A stretch of 45,084 nucleotides of DNA, taken from positions 1-45,084 of the forward strand of contig JBKGZW010000004.1 in the NCBI GenBank assembly GCA_046543225.1, given 5' to 3'. Of the stretch, positions 32,679-40,753 are shown one piece after another. The position numbers and the translations under genes were made by a program. Each line of letters opens with the position of its first letter. The stretch's first letter is position 1. The notes under the pieces are model-generated. The model did no database searches. It was not told the DNA's origin and was given only the letters and a program-made list of their open reading frames with translations. This stretch comes from SKKL01 sp046543225. GTDB taxonomy: Bacteria; Actinomycetota; Acidimicrobiia; Acidimicrobiales; SKKL01.

Positions 32679-33253
32679 CACGCCACCTCGTCGGGCTCGG
32701 GTGCCGGGCCGCGCTCGCTCTCGCGATAGGCCTGCAGCAGACCGGTCGGGGTGAACTCCTCGGGGTCGAGCCCACGGAGACGGGCGACCTCGTCGGGACG
32801 CTTGAGGTCGCGCAGCCCGGCGATGGTGGCCCGAGCCACGTTGATGTGGTTGGACGAGCCCAGCGACTTGCACAGCACGTCGTGGATGCCGGCCTCCTCC
32901 AGGATGGCGCGCGCGGCACCGCCGGCGATGACACCGGTACCGGGAGCCGCGGGCTTGAGCATCACCCGGCCGGCGCCGAGTCGGCCGACCACCGGATGGG
33001 TGATGGTCGAACCGGCGAGGGGCACGTGGAACAGGTTCTTGCGGGCCTCGTCGGTGCCCTTCTGGATGGCGAGGGGCACCTCCTTGGCCTTCCCGTAGCC
33101 GAGGCCGACCCGGCCGGCGCCGTCGCCGATCACCACCAGTGCGGTGAACGAGAACCGCCGACCACCCCGGACGACCTTGGCCACCCGGTTGATGTCGATG
33201 ACTCGGGACTCTCGGAGCTGCGCGTCGCTCGTTGCCGTTCGGTTGGTGGCCAT
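32678..33253 (-). CDS. rpsE: 30S ribosomal protein S5
   Basis: A 191-residue S5. INRVAKVVRGGRRFSFTALV, GRVGLGYGKAKEVPLAIQKG, and SSNHINVARATIAGL are typical. The protein ends in an extra acidic segment (GPAPEPDEVA). ATG 33253 shares one base with the rplR stop. S5 is part of the decoding-site region. Confidence 0.97.
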   Translation of the reverse strand: MATNRTATSDAQLRESRVIDINRVAKVVRGGRRFSFTALVVIGDGAGRVGLGYGKAKEVPLAIQKGTDEARKNLFHVPLAGSTITHPVVGRLGAGRVMLKPAAPGTGVIAGGAARAILEEAGIHDVLCKSLGSSNHINVARATIAGLRDLKRPDEVARLRGLDPEEFTPTGLLQAYRESERGPAPEPDEVA

Positions 33254-33618
33254 CAGAACTCCAGTCCGGCGTCACGTGCCGCGTCGGCGAGGGCGGCGAT
33301 CCGCCCGTGGTACATGAATCCGCCTCGGTCGAACACGACCTGTTCCACTCCGGCGGACTTGGCTCGTTCGGCGACGAGGGCGCCCACCTTGGTGGCGGCC
33401 TCGACGGTGCCGGTGGACCCCGACCGAAGGTCGGGTTCGTGGGTGGAGGCGGCGGCCAGGGTCCGGCCCGACCGGTCGTCGATGACCTGGGCCACGACGT
33501 GACGGTTGGATCGGAACACGGCCAGGCGAGGACGCTCGGGGGTGCCAAGGACCTTCTTGCGGACCCGGCGGTGACGCCGGACCCGTGCTGCTCGCTTCTG
33601 CTTGGCGCTGTCGCTCAT
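33253..33618 (-). CDS. rplR: 50S ribosomal protein L18
   Basis: A 121-residue L18. RRHRRVRKKVLGTPERPRLA and FRSNRHVVAQVIDD match, and the C-terminus VVFDRGGFMYHGRIAALADA is conserved. It binds 5S rRNA. It follows rplF by 27 bp. Confidence 0.97.
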   Translation of the reverse strand: MSDSAKQKRAARVRRHRRVRKKVLGTPERPRLAVFRSNRHVVAQVIDDRSGRTLAAASTHEPDLRSGSTGTVEAATKVGALVAERAKSAGVEQVVFDRGGFMYHGRIAALADAARDAGLEF

Positions 33619-33645
33619 CTCGTTCTTCTCAGTTCTTCCGAGGCG

Positions 33646-34185
33646 CTACTTGGCGGTCTTGCCGGCCTTGCGCAACACCCGCTCGCCGGCGTAGCGAACA
33701 CCCTTGCCCTTGTAGGGCTCGGGCTTGCGCACGGCGCGGATGTTGGCGGCGACCTGGCCGACGACCTGCTTGTCGATGCCGATGACGCCGATGTTGGTCG
33801 GGGTGGGGACGTCGAAGGTGATCCCGTCGGGCGCCTCGATGGTGACCGCGTGGCTGTAGCCGAGGGCCAGCTCGAGGGCGTCGGACCCCTTGGCCGTGGC
33901 ACGGTACCCGACGCCGACGATCTCGAGATCCTTGCGGAACCCCTCGGTGACCCCGGTGACCATGTTGGCCACCAGCGCCCGGCTGAGCCCGTGCAGGCCA
34001 CGGGTGCGACGCTCTTCGTCGGTCCGCTCGACCAGGAGGGCGTCGTCCTCGAGGCGCAGGGTGATCGACTCGGGCAGCTCGTGGGACAGGGTGCCCTTCG
34101 GTCCGGTGACGGTGACCGAGGGGCCGTCGATGGTGATGTCGACGCCGCTGGGCACCGGGATGGGGAATGTTCCTACTCGGGACAT
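33646..34185 (-). CDS. rplF: 50S ribosomal protein L6
   Basis: A 179-residue L6. MSRVGTFPIPVPSGVDI, VTGPKGTLSHELP, HGLSRALVANMVTGVTEGF and the C-terminal KPEPYKGKGVRYAGE are diagnostic. It lies 11 bp after rpsH. Confidence 0.97.
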   Translation of the reverse strand: MSRVGTFPIPVPSGVDITIDGPSVTVTGPKGTLSHELPESITLRLEDDALLVERTDEERRTRGLHGLSRALVANMVTGVTEGFRKDLEIVGVGYRATAKGSDALELALGYSHAVTIEAPDGITFDVPTPTNIGVIGIDKQVVGQVAANIRAVRKPEPYKGKGVRYAGERVLRKAGKTAK

Positions 34186-34196
34186 GGGAGGCTCCG

Positions 34197-34601
34197 TTAC
34201 CAGACGAAGCAGAGGATCTCGCCGCCCATGCGACGCTTGCGCGCCTCACGGTCGGTCATGAGCCCCTGGCTCGTGGAGACGACGGCGACACCGAGGCCGC
34301 CGAGGACACGGGGGATGCTGTCGGACTTGGTGTAGACCCGCAGCCCCGGCTTGGACACCCGCTTGATGCCGGAGATGGTCCGGGCCCGTTCGGGTGAGTA
34401 CTTCATCTTCACGGTGAGGATGCGGCCGGGCCGGTCGGGGTTGTCGGCGGTCGAGAAGTTCTCGATGTAGCCCTCCTTCTGGAGGAGCTCGGCGAGGGCT
34501 TCCTTCACCTTGGACGATGGCATGGACACGTCGTCGTGCATCGCCGTGTTGGCGTTGCGCAGACGGGTGAGCATGTCGGCGATGGGGTCGGTCATGGTCA
34601 T
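34197..34601 (-). CDS. rpsH: 30S ribosomal protein S8
   Basis: A 134-residue S8. TDPIADMLTRLRNANTA opens it and GVAVVSTSQGLMTDREARKR and GGEILCFVW close it. ATG 34601 has AGGAGG 8 nt upstream, partly overlapping the rpsN stop region. Confidence 0.97.
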   Translation of the reverse strand: MTMTDPIADMLTRLRNANTAMHDDVSMPSSKVKEALAELLQKEGYIENFSTADNPDRPGRILTVKMKYSPERARTISGIKRVSKPGLRVYTKSDSIPRVLGGLGVAVVSTSQGLMTDREARKRRMGGEILCFVW

Positions 34602-34614
34602 CGGACGTCCCTCC

Positions 34615-34800
34615 TCACCAGCTGGCCTTCTTGAGCCCGGGGATCTCCCCGGCGTGTGCGAGCTCGCGCAGACACACCCGGCAGAGGCCGAACTTGCGGT
34701 ACACCGAGTGCGGACGGCCGCACCGGCGGCAGCGCGTGTAGCCGCGCACCTTGAACTTGGGCGTGCGCTGCGACTTGTTGATGAGCGCCTTCTTGGCCAT
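34615..34800 (-). CDS. rpsN: 30S ribosomal protein S14, zinc type (rpsZ)
   Basis: A 61-residue, single-zinc S14. AKKALINKSQRTPKFKVRGY leads to CRRC and CRVC, which bind zinc; the tail is GEIPGLKKASW. The short zinc form is the one usually found in the spc operon. ATG 34800 shares one base with the rplE stop (TAATG). Confidence 0.97.
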   Translation of the reverse strand: MAKKALINKSQRTPKFKVRGYTRCRRCGRPHSVYRKFGLCRVCLRELAHAGEIPGLKKASW

Positions 34801-35372
34801 TACTGCTGCCCTTCGGATCGGAACGGGAAGCCGAGAGCAGCGAGCAGGGCGCGCCCGTCGGCATCGGTGGTGGCGGTGGTGACGATGGTGATGTCCATGC
34901 CCCGGGTGACGTCGACCTTGTCGTAGTCGATCTCGGGGAAGATGAGCTGCTCGGTGACACCGAAGGTGTAGTTGCCCCGGCCGTCGAAGGACATGGGCGA
35001 CAACCCGCGGAAGTCGCGGATGCGGGGGATCGAGATGCTGATGAGGCGATCGAGGAACTCCCACATGCGGTCTCCCCGGAGGGTGACCTTGGCGCCGATG
35101 GCGTTGCCCTCTCGCAGCTTGAACCCGGCGATGGACTTCTTGGCCCTGGTGACCACCGGCTTCTGGCCGGCGATGATGGTGAGATCCTCGACCGCACCGT
35201 CGAGGAGACGGGCCTGGTTCACCGCATCGCCGACGCCCATGTTGATCGAGATCTTGTCGACCTTGGGGACCTGCATGACGTTGCCGAGACCGAGGTCGGC
35301 CTTGAGCTGGTCGCGGATGGTCTCGTAGTACCTCGCCTTGAGACGGGGCATCTGGGTGGTCGCAGTGGCCAT
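34800..35372 (-). CDS. rplE: 50S ribosomal protein L5
   Basis: A 190-residue L5. PRLKARYYETIRDQLK, VPKVDKISINMGVGDAV, and RGLSPMSFDGRGNYTFGVTE are typical. I chose ATG 35372 (TGATG with rplX); a GTG one codon earlier is also possible. L5 binds 5S rRNA. Confidence 0.97.
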   Translation of the reverse strand: MATATTQMPRLKARYYETIRDQLKADLGLGNVMQVPKVDKISINMGVGDAVNQARLLDGAVEDLTIIAGQKPVVTRAKKSIAGFKLREGNAIGAKVTLRGDRMWEFLDRLISISIPRIRDFRGLSPMSFDGRGNYTFGVTEQLIFPEIDYDKVDVTRGMDITIVTTATTDADGRALLAALGFPFRSEGQQ

Positions 35373-35689
35373 CACAGCTCGGCTCCGGTGCGCTTGCAGA
35401 TACGGACCTTGTTGCCCTTGGCGTCGAAGGTGTACCCGACGCGGGTGGCCTTGCCGTCCTTGGGGCTGATCACCGCGACGTTGGACACCGAGATCGGCAT
35501 GTCCTTGTCGATGATCCCGCCCTGCATGGTGGAACGGGTCGGCTTCTGGTGCTTCTTGGCGACGTTGACGCCGTCGACGATGACCTTGCCCTCGTTCGGC
35601 AGCGCCCGGGAGACCACGCCTTCCTTGCCGCGGTCCTTGCCCGACAGCACGACGACGCGATCGCCCTTGCGGACCTTCATGCCTGCCAT
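35372..35689 (-). CDS. rplX: 50S ribosomal protein L24
   Basis: A 105-residue L24 with the KOW motif KVRKGDRVVVLSGKDRGKEG and later GKVIVDGVNVAKKHQKPT. It starts at ATG 35689, 2 bp after rplN, and initiates 50S assembly. Confidence 0.97.
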   Translation of the reverse strand: MAGMKVRKGDRVVVLSGKDRGKEGVVSRALPNEGKVIVDGVNVAKKHQKPTRSTMQGGIIDKDMPISVSNVAVISPKDGKATRVGYTFDAKGNKVRICKRTGAEL

Positions 35690-35691
35690 GG

Positions 35692-36060
35692 TCAGATCAC
35701 CTCCGGCGCGAGCGAGACGATCCGCATGAATCGCTTCTCGCGCAGCTCGCGGCCCACGGGGCCGAAGATGCGGGTGCCACGCGGCTGCTGCGCATCGTTG
35801 ATGAGCACGGCCGCGTTCTCGTCGAATCGGATGTAGGAGCCGTCGGGACGACGGCGCTCCTTCTTGGTGCGCACGACGACGCACTTGACGACATCGCCGC
35901 TCTTGACCGCGGCGCCGGGAAGGGCGTCCTTCACCGTGGCGACGAACACGTCGCCGATGCCGGCATAGCGCCGGCGGGAGCCGCCGAGCACCTTGATGCA
36001 CAGCACCTCCCTGGCGCCGCTGTTGTCGGCCACCCGCAGGCGGCTCTCTTGCTGGATCAC
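35692..36060 (-). CDS. rplN: 50S ribosomal protein L14
   Basis: A 122-residue L14 of exactly the usual length. IQQESRLRVADNSGAREVLC and the C-terminal LREKRFMRIVSLAPEVI are diagnostic. The start is GTG 36060, overlapping the rpsQ stop by 4 bases (GTGA). Confidence 0.97.
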   Translation of the reverse strand: MIQQESRLRVADNSGAREVLCIKVLGGSRRRYAGIGDVFVATVKDALPGAAVKSGDVVKCVVVRTKKERRRPDGSYIRFDENAAVLINDAQQPRGTRIFGPVGRELREKRFMRIVSLAPEVI

Positions 36061-36344
36061 TTGGCACGCTCCAGGACTTCGACGACCCGCCAGCGCTTGG
36101 ACTTCGACAGCGGGCGGGTCTCCTGCACACGGACGCGGTCGCCGACGTTGAGGTCGTTGGTCTCGTCGTGGACGTAGAGCTTGGTGTTCTGCTGGACGGT
36201 CTTGCCGTAGCGGGGGTGGCGGACCCGGTCGACGACCGAGACCACCGCGGTCTTGTCCATCGCGTTGGAGGTGACCAGACCGTCGCGCACCTTGCGGCGG
36301 TTGGGACGGCTGGGGGCCTCCGGGGTGGGGGTGGTGTCGGCCAT
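36057..36344 (-). CDS. rpsQ: 30S ribosomal protein S17
   Basis: A 95-residue S17. RRKVRDGLVTSNAMDKTAVV and RVRHPRYGKTVQQNTKLYVH match the family, preceded by a short Pro/Thr-rich N-terminal extension. ATG 36344 shares one base with the rpmC stop. Confidence 0.97.
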   Translation of the reverse strand: MADTTPTPEAPSRPNRRKVRDGLVTSNAMDKTAVVSVVDRVRHPRYGKTVQQNTKLYVHDETNDLNVGDRVRVQETRPLSKSKRWRVVEVLERAK

Positions 36345-36571
36345 CAGGCCATCTCCTCCTGGGCGAGCGCCTCGGCGGCGGCGATCTCACGGGCACGCAG
36401 TTCGGTGTTGACCCGAGCGATGTCGCGCTTGACCTGGCGAAGGCGGGCGTAGTTGTCGAGCTGCCCGGTGACGTTCTGGAAGCGCAGGTTGAACAGCTCC
36501 TGCTTGTGCTCTCCCAGCCGTTCGAGCAGGTCGCGGTCGGACAGGTCGGCCAGTGCGGACTTCTTGGCCAT
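36344..36571 (-). CDS. rpmC: 50S ribosomal protein L29
   Basis: A 75-residue L29. LSDRDLLERLGEHKQELFNL and RFQNVTGQLDNYARLRQVKR are typical; the acidic tail AEALAQEEMA is slightly long. ATG 36571 shares one base with the rplP stop. L29 lies at the tunnel exit. Confidence 0.96.
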   Translation of the reverse strand: MAKKSALADLSDRDLLERLGEHKQELFNLRFQNVTGQLDNYARLRQVKRDIARVNTELRAREIAAAEALAQEEMA

Positions 36572-36987
36572 CAGAACCCCTCCTGACGCTCGACGAAGCG
36601 GGCCTTGATCGGCAGCTTCTGGATGGCGCGCTCGATGGCGGCGCGGGCGACCTGAGGATCGTGGTAGGACAGCTCGAACATGATGCGTCCGGGCTTGACC
36701 ACAGCGACCCATCGTTCCGGGTTGCCCTTGCCCGACCCCATGCGGGTCTCGGCCGGCTTCTCGGTGACCGGCTTGTCGGGGAAGATGTTGATCCAGACCT
36801 TGCCACCTCGCTTGATGTGGCGGGTCATGGCGATACGGGCGGCCTCGATCTGGCGGGCGGTGATCCACCCCGGCTCGAGGGCCTGGACGCCGTAGTCGCC
36901 GAAGGAGACCGAGGTGGCGCCCTTGGCGGTGCCGGTCATCCGACCCCGGTGGTGCTTGCGGTGCTTGACCTTTTTCGGCATCAACAT
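36571..36987 (-). CDS. rplP: 50S ribosomal protein L16
   Basis: A 138-residue L16. MLMPKKVKHRKHHRGRM is the classical start, which selects ATG 36987 over an ATG four codons upstream. GWITARQIEAARIAMTRHIK and GRIMFELSYHDP follow. It lies 1 bp after the rpsC stop and shapes the A-site tRNA region. Confidence 0.97.
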   Translation of the reverse strand: MLMPKKVKHRKHHRGRMTGTAKGATSVSFGDYGVQALEPGWITARQIEAARIAMTRHIKRGGKVWINIFPDKPVTEKPAETRMGSGKGNPERWVAVVKPGRIMFELSYHDPQVARAAIERAIQKLPIKARFVERQEGF

Positions 36988-36988
36988 G

Positions 36989-37909
36989 TCAGTCACCATC
37001 TCCGGGACGGAAGTGGGGGGTCTCGTGGTGCTCGCGCACCGAGCGCTCGATCTCTTCCTCTTCGGCCAGCAGGCGTTCGAAGTCGGGATCGGCCTCTTTG
37101 ACCAACGGCGCCGGTTCTTCGGCCTCGGTGGGTTCCTCGGCGACCGCCGGCGCCTCGTCGGCGCCCTTGCGGCGGGCCGCGGCCGAGGACACCACCTTGC
37201 GGGGCCGGGCGTCGCCGGCGGTGTCGCCGACGGCCATGGCAGCTTCCTTGGCGATCTTGTCCTCGGCGGTCATCTTGTAGGGCAGGATGTCGCCCTTGTA
37301 GATCCAGACCTTGACGCCGATGCGACCGTAGGTGGTCTTGGCCTCGCGAAAGCCGTAGTCGATGTCGGCACGCAGGGTGTGCAACGGGACCCGGCCTTCG
37401 CGGTACCACTCGGTGCGGGCCATCTCGGAACCGCCGAGGCGGCCCGAGCACTGCACCCGGATGCCGAGGGCGCCCGCCTTCTGGGCGTTCTGGACCGCAC
37501 GCTTCATGGCCCGGCGGAACGCCACCCGGCCGGCGAGCTGGTCGGCGACACCCTGGGCGATCAGGGCGGCGTCGAGCTCGGGCTGCTTGATCTCTTGGAT
37601 GTTGAGCTGGATCTTGTTGTTGCCGGTGATCTTGGCCAGGCCCGCGCGGAGCCGGTCGGCCTCGCTGCCGCGGCGACCGATGACGATGCCGGGACGAGCG
37701 GTGTGGACATCGACGCGGAGCTTGTCGCGGGTGCGCTCGATCTCGATCCGGCTGATGGCCGCGTGGGGAAGCTCGGTCATCAGGTAGTCGCGGATGTTCC
37801 AGTCCTCGATGATGAAGTCGGAGTACTCGTCGCGGTTGGCGAACCAGCGGGACTTCCAGTCGGTGGTGACACCGAGGCGGAAGCCGTAGGGATTGACCTT
37901 GTGGCCCAT
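36989..37909 (-). CDS. rpsC: 30S ribosomal protein S3 with a long acidic tail
   Basis: A 306-residue S3. MGHKVNPYGFRLGVTTDWKS, the KH motif GIVIGRRGSEADRL and RADIDYGFREAKTTYGRIGV are diagnostic. The conserved body ends near 225; about 80 residues follow that are Ala/Glu/Asp-rich (DEAPAVAEEPTEAEEPAPLV) and end EHHETPHFRPGDGD. The tail is longer than in many bacteria. S3 lines the mRNA entry tunnel. It shares one base with the rplV stop (TAATG). Confidence 0.97.
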   Translation of the reverse strand: MGHKVNPYGFRLGVTTDWKSRWFANRDEYSDFIIEDWNIRDYLMTELPHAAISRIEIERTRDKLRVDVHTARPGIVIGRRGSEADRLRAGLAKITGNNKIQLNIQEIKQPELDAALIAQGVADQLAGRVAFRRAMKRAVQNAQKAGALGIRVQCSGRLGGSEMARTEWYREGRVPLHTLRADIDYGFREAKTTYGRIGVKVWIYKGDILPYKMTAEDKIAKEAAMAVGDTAGDARPRKVVSSAAARRKGADEAPAVAEEPTEAEEPAPLVKEADPDFERLLAEEEEIERSVREHHETPHFRPGDGD

Positions 37910-38697
37910 TACTTGTCCTTCTCCTCGGCCTCGTCGGCATCGGCCTCGTTCTCGGCGGGGTCGGCCTCGGCCTCGTCGTCGGTCTCGGCGGCACCGGTCT
38001 CGTCGACCAGCTCGGCGGTCTCGGCAGCATCGACCTCGGCCTCGCCGGACACGGGGGCCTCGGCATCGGCTGCGGCCTCGGCCTCGATCGCCAGCTCGTC
38101 CTCGGCGTCGAGCCCGGCGTCGTCGTGATCGTGATCGTGATCGTGGTCGTGCTCGGCGGCCGACTCGGCCTTGGCCTGGCGGCTCTTGGCCACCCGGCGA
38201 CGGCGGGCCTCGGCCGCGTCCTGGGCGGCGCCCTGGGCGCGGGCGGCACCCTGGCCGCTGCGAGCTTCGCGTGCAGCCTCTTCGCGGGCCCGGATGCGGG
38301 CCAGCTCGTCGGCAGGAAGGCGGCTCACGATGACGGTGATGTGACAGGTGCGCTTGTTGATGCGCGTGGCCCGACCCCGAGCACGCGGCCTCCAGCGCTT
38401 GAGGGTCGGGCCCTCGTCGGCATAGCAGGCCGAGACGAACAGCTCGTCGGCGGGGATGTCGTCGTTGTGCTCGGCGTTGGCGATCGCCGAGTCGAGCACC
38501 TTGCGGATGACCGCCGCGGCTTCGCGCTCGGTGAAGGCGAGGATCTCGTCGGCCTCGCCGATGGTCTTGTTGCGGATGTGGTCGAGGACCACGCGGGCCT
38601 TGGAGGCCGACATGCGGGCGTAGCGGTGCTGTGCCCGGGTGCCGGAACGCTCGTTGGTCTTTCGACCCGCATCGCGGGCGAGGGTGGTGGGGCTCAT
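37909..38697 (-). CDS. rplV: 50S ribosomal protein L22 with a 130-residue acidic extension
   Basis: A 262-residue L22, over twice the usual 110 to 130. The conserved body (about 22-128) has YARMSASKARVVLDHIRNKT, the beta-hairpin YADEGPTLKRWRPRARGRA that lines the exit tunnel, and ITVIVSRLP. After residue 130 a basic helical part (RAREEAAREARSGQGAARAQ) leads to a His-Asp repeat, HDHDHDHDHDD at 183-193, then about 70 residues almost wholly of Ala, Glu, Asp, Val and Thr. The reading frame is open and in normal operon position: rpsS overlaps at its start (ATGA) and rpsC at its end (TAATG), so the extension is real coding sequence. Its role is unknown; metal binding or a disordered tail near the exit are possible. 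Confidence 0.96.
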   Translation of the reverse strand: MSPTTLARDAGRKTNERSGTRAQHRYARMSASKARVVLDHIRNKTIGEADEILAFTEREAAAVIRKVLDSAIANAEHNDDIPADELFVSACYADEGPTLKRWRPRARGRATRINKRTCHITVIVSRLPADELARIRAREEAAREARSGQGAARAQGAAQDAAEARRRRVAKSRQAKAESAAEHDHDHDHDHDDAGLDAEDELAIEAEAAADAEAPVSGEAEVDAAETAELVDETGAAETDDEAEADPAENEADADEAEEKDK

Positions 38698-38972
38698 CGA
38701 CGACCACCTCGCTCCTGGCCGGCGTGGAAGCGGAAGCTGCGACTCGGGGCGAACTCGCCGAGCTTGTGACCGACCATCGACTCGGTGACATAGACCGGCA
38801 CGTGCTTGCGGCCGTCGTGCACCGCGATCGTGTGGCCCACCATGTCGGGCAGGATCGTGGAACGGCGCGACCAGGTCTTGATGACCTTCTTCTCGCCCTT
38901 CTCGTTGAGGTCGTCGACCTTCTTCAACAGATGGTCGTCGACGAAGGGGCCCTTCTTCAGGCTGCGCGGCAT
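38694..38972 (-). CDS. rpsS: 30S ribosomal protein S19
   Basis: A 92-residue S19. PRSLKKGPFVDDHLLKKVD, TWSRRSTILPDMVGHTIAVH and VGHKLGEFAPSRSFRFHAG are diagnostic. ATG 38972 is 6 bp after rplB. Confidence 0.97.
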   Translation of the reverse strand: MPRSLKKGPFVDDHLLKKVDDLNEKGEKKVIKTWSRRSTILPDMVGHTIAVHDGRKHVPVYVTESMVGHKLGEFAPSRSFRFHAGQERGGRR

Positions 38973-38978
38973 GTCCTG

Positions 38979-39815
38979 CTACCTCCGGGAGCCGCGGGTG
39001 CGCCGGCGGCGAACGATGAGCTTCTGGGATGGCTTGTTGGTGTCACGGGTGCGACCTTCGGGCTTGCCCCACGGCGACACGGGATGGCGTCCACCGGAGG
39101 TCTTGCCCTCGCCGCCACCGTGGGGATGGTCGACCGGGTTCATGACCACACCGCGGGTCTGGGGGCGAACACCCTTCCAGCGGTTGCGTCCGGCCTTGCC
39201 GATCTTGATCAGCTCGTGCTCGGCGTTGCCGACCTCGCCGATGGTGGCCCGACAGTCGATCGGGACCCGACGCATCTCGCTGCTCGGCAGGCGCAGGGTG
39301 GCGAAGTCGCCCTCCTTGGCCACGAGCTGCACGCTCGAACCGGCGCTGCGGGACAAGCGGCCGCCCTGGCCGGGCTTGATCTCGACGTTGTGGACGGTGG
39401 TGCCGACCGGGATGTAGCGCATCGGGAGGGCGTTGCCGGCCTTGAGCTCGGAGCCCTGGCCGTTCTGGAGCATCTCACCGACGCGGATGCCCTTGGGAGC
39501 CAGGATGTAGCGCTTGTCGCCGTCGAGGTAGTGCAACAGCGCGATGCGACAGGTGCGGTTGGGGTCGTACTCGATCGACGCGACCTTGGCCGGGACACCG
39601 TCCTTGTTCCGCTTGAAGTCGATGGCGCGGTACTGCTGCTTGTGGCCACCGCCGCGGTGACGGGCGGTCTTGCGGCCGTAGCTGTTGCGACCACCGGTGC
39701 GGGGCTTGGGGTTGACGAGCGACTTCTCGGGCTCGGACCTGGTGAGCTCGGAGAAGTCCGAGCCGGTCTGGAACCGACGGCCCGGGCTCGTGGGCTTGCG
39801 CTTGCGGAGTGCCAT
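38979..39815 (-). CDS. rplB: 50S ribosomal protein L2
   Basis: A 278-residue L2. GRNSYGRKTARHRGGGHKQQ, the conserved VMNPVDHPHGGGEGKTSGG (its His is near the peptidyl-transferase centre), and a basic tail RRRRTRGSRR are present. It is normal in length and lies between rplW and rpsS. Confidence 0.97.
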   Translation of the reverse strand: MALRKRKPTSPGRRFQTGSDFSELTRSEPEKSLVNPKPRTGGRNSYGRKTARHRGGGHKQQYRAIDFKRNKDGVPAKVASIEYDPNRTCRIALLHYLDGDKRYILAPKGIRVGEMLQNGQGSELKAGNALPMRYIPVGTTVHNVEIKPGQGGRLSRSAGSSVQLVAKEGDFATLRLPSSEMRRVPIDCRATIGEVGNAEHELIKIGKAGRNRWKGVRPQTRGVVMNPVDHPHGGGEGKTSGGRHPVSPWGKPEGRTRDTNKPSQKLIVRRRRTRGSRR

Positions 39816-39824
39816 GGGTGCTTC

Positions 39825-40115
39825 CTACGTCTCGAACAGGTCGATGACGTCGCCCTCGGCGAGGGAGACGATCGCCCGCTTGGTGTCGGCCTTGGAACCA
39901 AAGGTGAGGGCGCGTCGGTTGCGCTGACGCTTGCCCTTGCGGTTGAGGGTGTTCACCCGGGTGACCTTCACGTCGAAGAGCGCTTCGACCGCGTCACGGA
40001 TCTCGGGCTTGGAGGCGCCAGGGTGGACCTTGAACGTGTAGACGTTCTGCTCGAGCAGCGAGTAGGACTTCTCGCTGACGATCGGTTCGATGACGACGTC
40101 GCGGGGGTCTTTCAC
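39825..40115 (-). CDS. rplW: 50S ribosomal protein L23
   Basis: A 96-residue L23. DPRDVVIEPIVSEKSYSLLE and NVYTFKVHPGASKPEIRDAV match. The start is GTG 40115, overlapping the rplD stop by 4 bases (GTGA). L23 is the docking site for trigger factor and SRP at the tunnel exit. Confidence 0.96.
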   Translation of the reverse strand: MKDPRDVVIEPIVSEKSYSLLEQNVYTFKVHPGASKPEIRDAVEALFDVKVTRVNTLNRKGKRQRNRRALTFGSKADTKRAIVSLAEGDVIDLFET

Positions 40116-40753
40116 TGGTCGTCCTCGCTCGGGGTCGCGGTGGTGGTCGTGGGCAGCGTGTCGGTGGTGAAGACCACCCAGTCGCTGCACAGCACGTCGT
40201 AGGCGTTGAGCTCGGCGGCCTCGAGCAGGTGGACGTGTCCGAGGTTGCGGAAGCTCCTCCAGACGATCTCGTCGTCGGGGCCGAGGACCACGAGGACCCG
40301 GCCGTCGACACCGATGGCGTCGAGAGCAGCCTTGGCACCCTTGGTGCTCGGCGCGTCGAGGCCCCAGTCGTCGACCACCACGACCCTGTCGTCGGCAGCC
40401 CGATCCGACAGCGCCGACCGGAGAGCCAGCTTGATCATCTTCTTGGGGGTGCGCTGGGCGTAGCTGCGGGGCTTGGGGCCCAGCGCCACACCGCCGCCAC
40501 GCCACTGCGGCGACCGGGTGGAGCCCTGGCGGGCCCGGCCCGTTCCCTTCTGGCGCCACGGCTTGGCGCCACCGCCGCGGACCTCGGCGCGGGTCTTGGT
40601 GCTCTGGGTTCCTGCCCGGCGGGCGGCGAGCTGGGCCGTGACGACCTGGTGCATGACCGGGACGTTGGGTTCGATCCCGAACACGTCGTCGGCCAGGTCG
40701 ACCTTGGTGGTGCTCTTCTTGCCGCTCGGGCTCTTGACGGTGACCGTTGCCAT
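40112..40753 (-). CDS. rplD: 50S ribosomal protein L4
   Basis: A 213-residue L4. The loop that reaches the exit tunnel is RAEVRGGGAKPWRQKGTGRA, then RQGSTRSPQWRGGGVALGPK. The C-terminus carries a Thr-rich, acidic tail (TTTTATPSEDDQ). In E. coli L4 also represses the S10 operon through its leader; whether it does so here is unknown. ATG 40753 shares one base with rplC. Confidence 0.97.
   Translation of the reverse strand: MATVTVKSPSGKKSTTKVDLADDVFGIEPNVPVMHQVVTAQLAARRAGTQSTKTRAEVRGGGAKPWRQKGTGRARQGSTRSPQWRGGGVALGPKPRSYAQRTPKKMIKLALRSALSDRAADDRVVVVDDWGLDAPSTKGAKAALDAIGVDGRVLVVLGPDDEIVWRSFRNLGHVHLLEAAELNAYDVLCSDWVVFTTDTLPTTTTATPSEDDQ

Noticed and set aside
38119..38151. Short tandem repeat that could be seen as a DNA repeat or CRISPR-like element.
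   Set aside because: It is in frame inside rplV and encodes the His-Asp repeat; no spacers.
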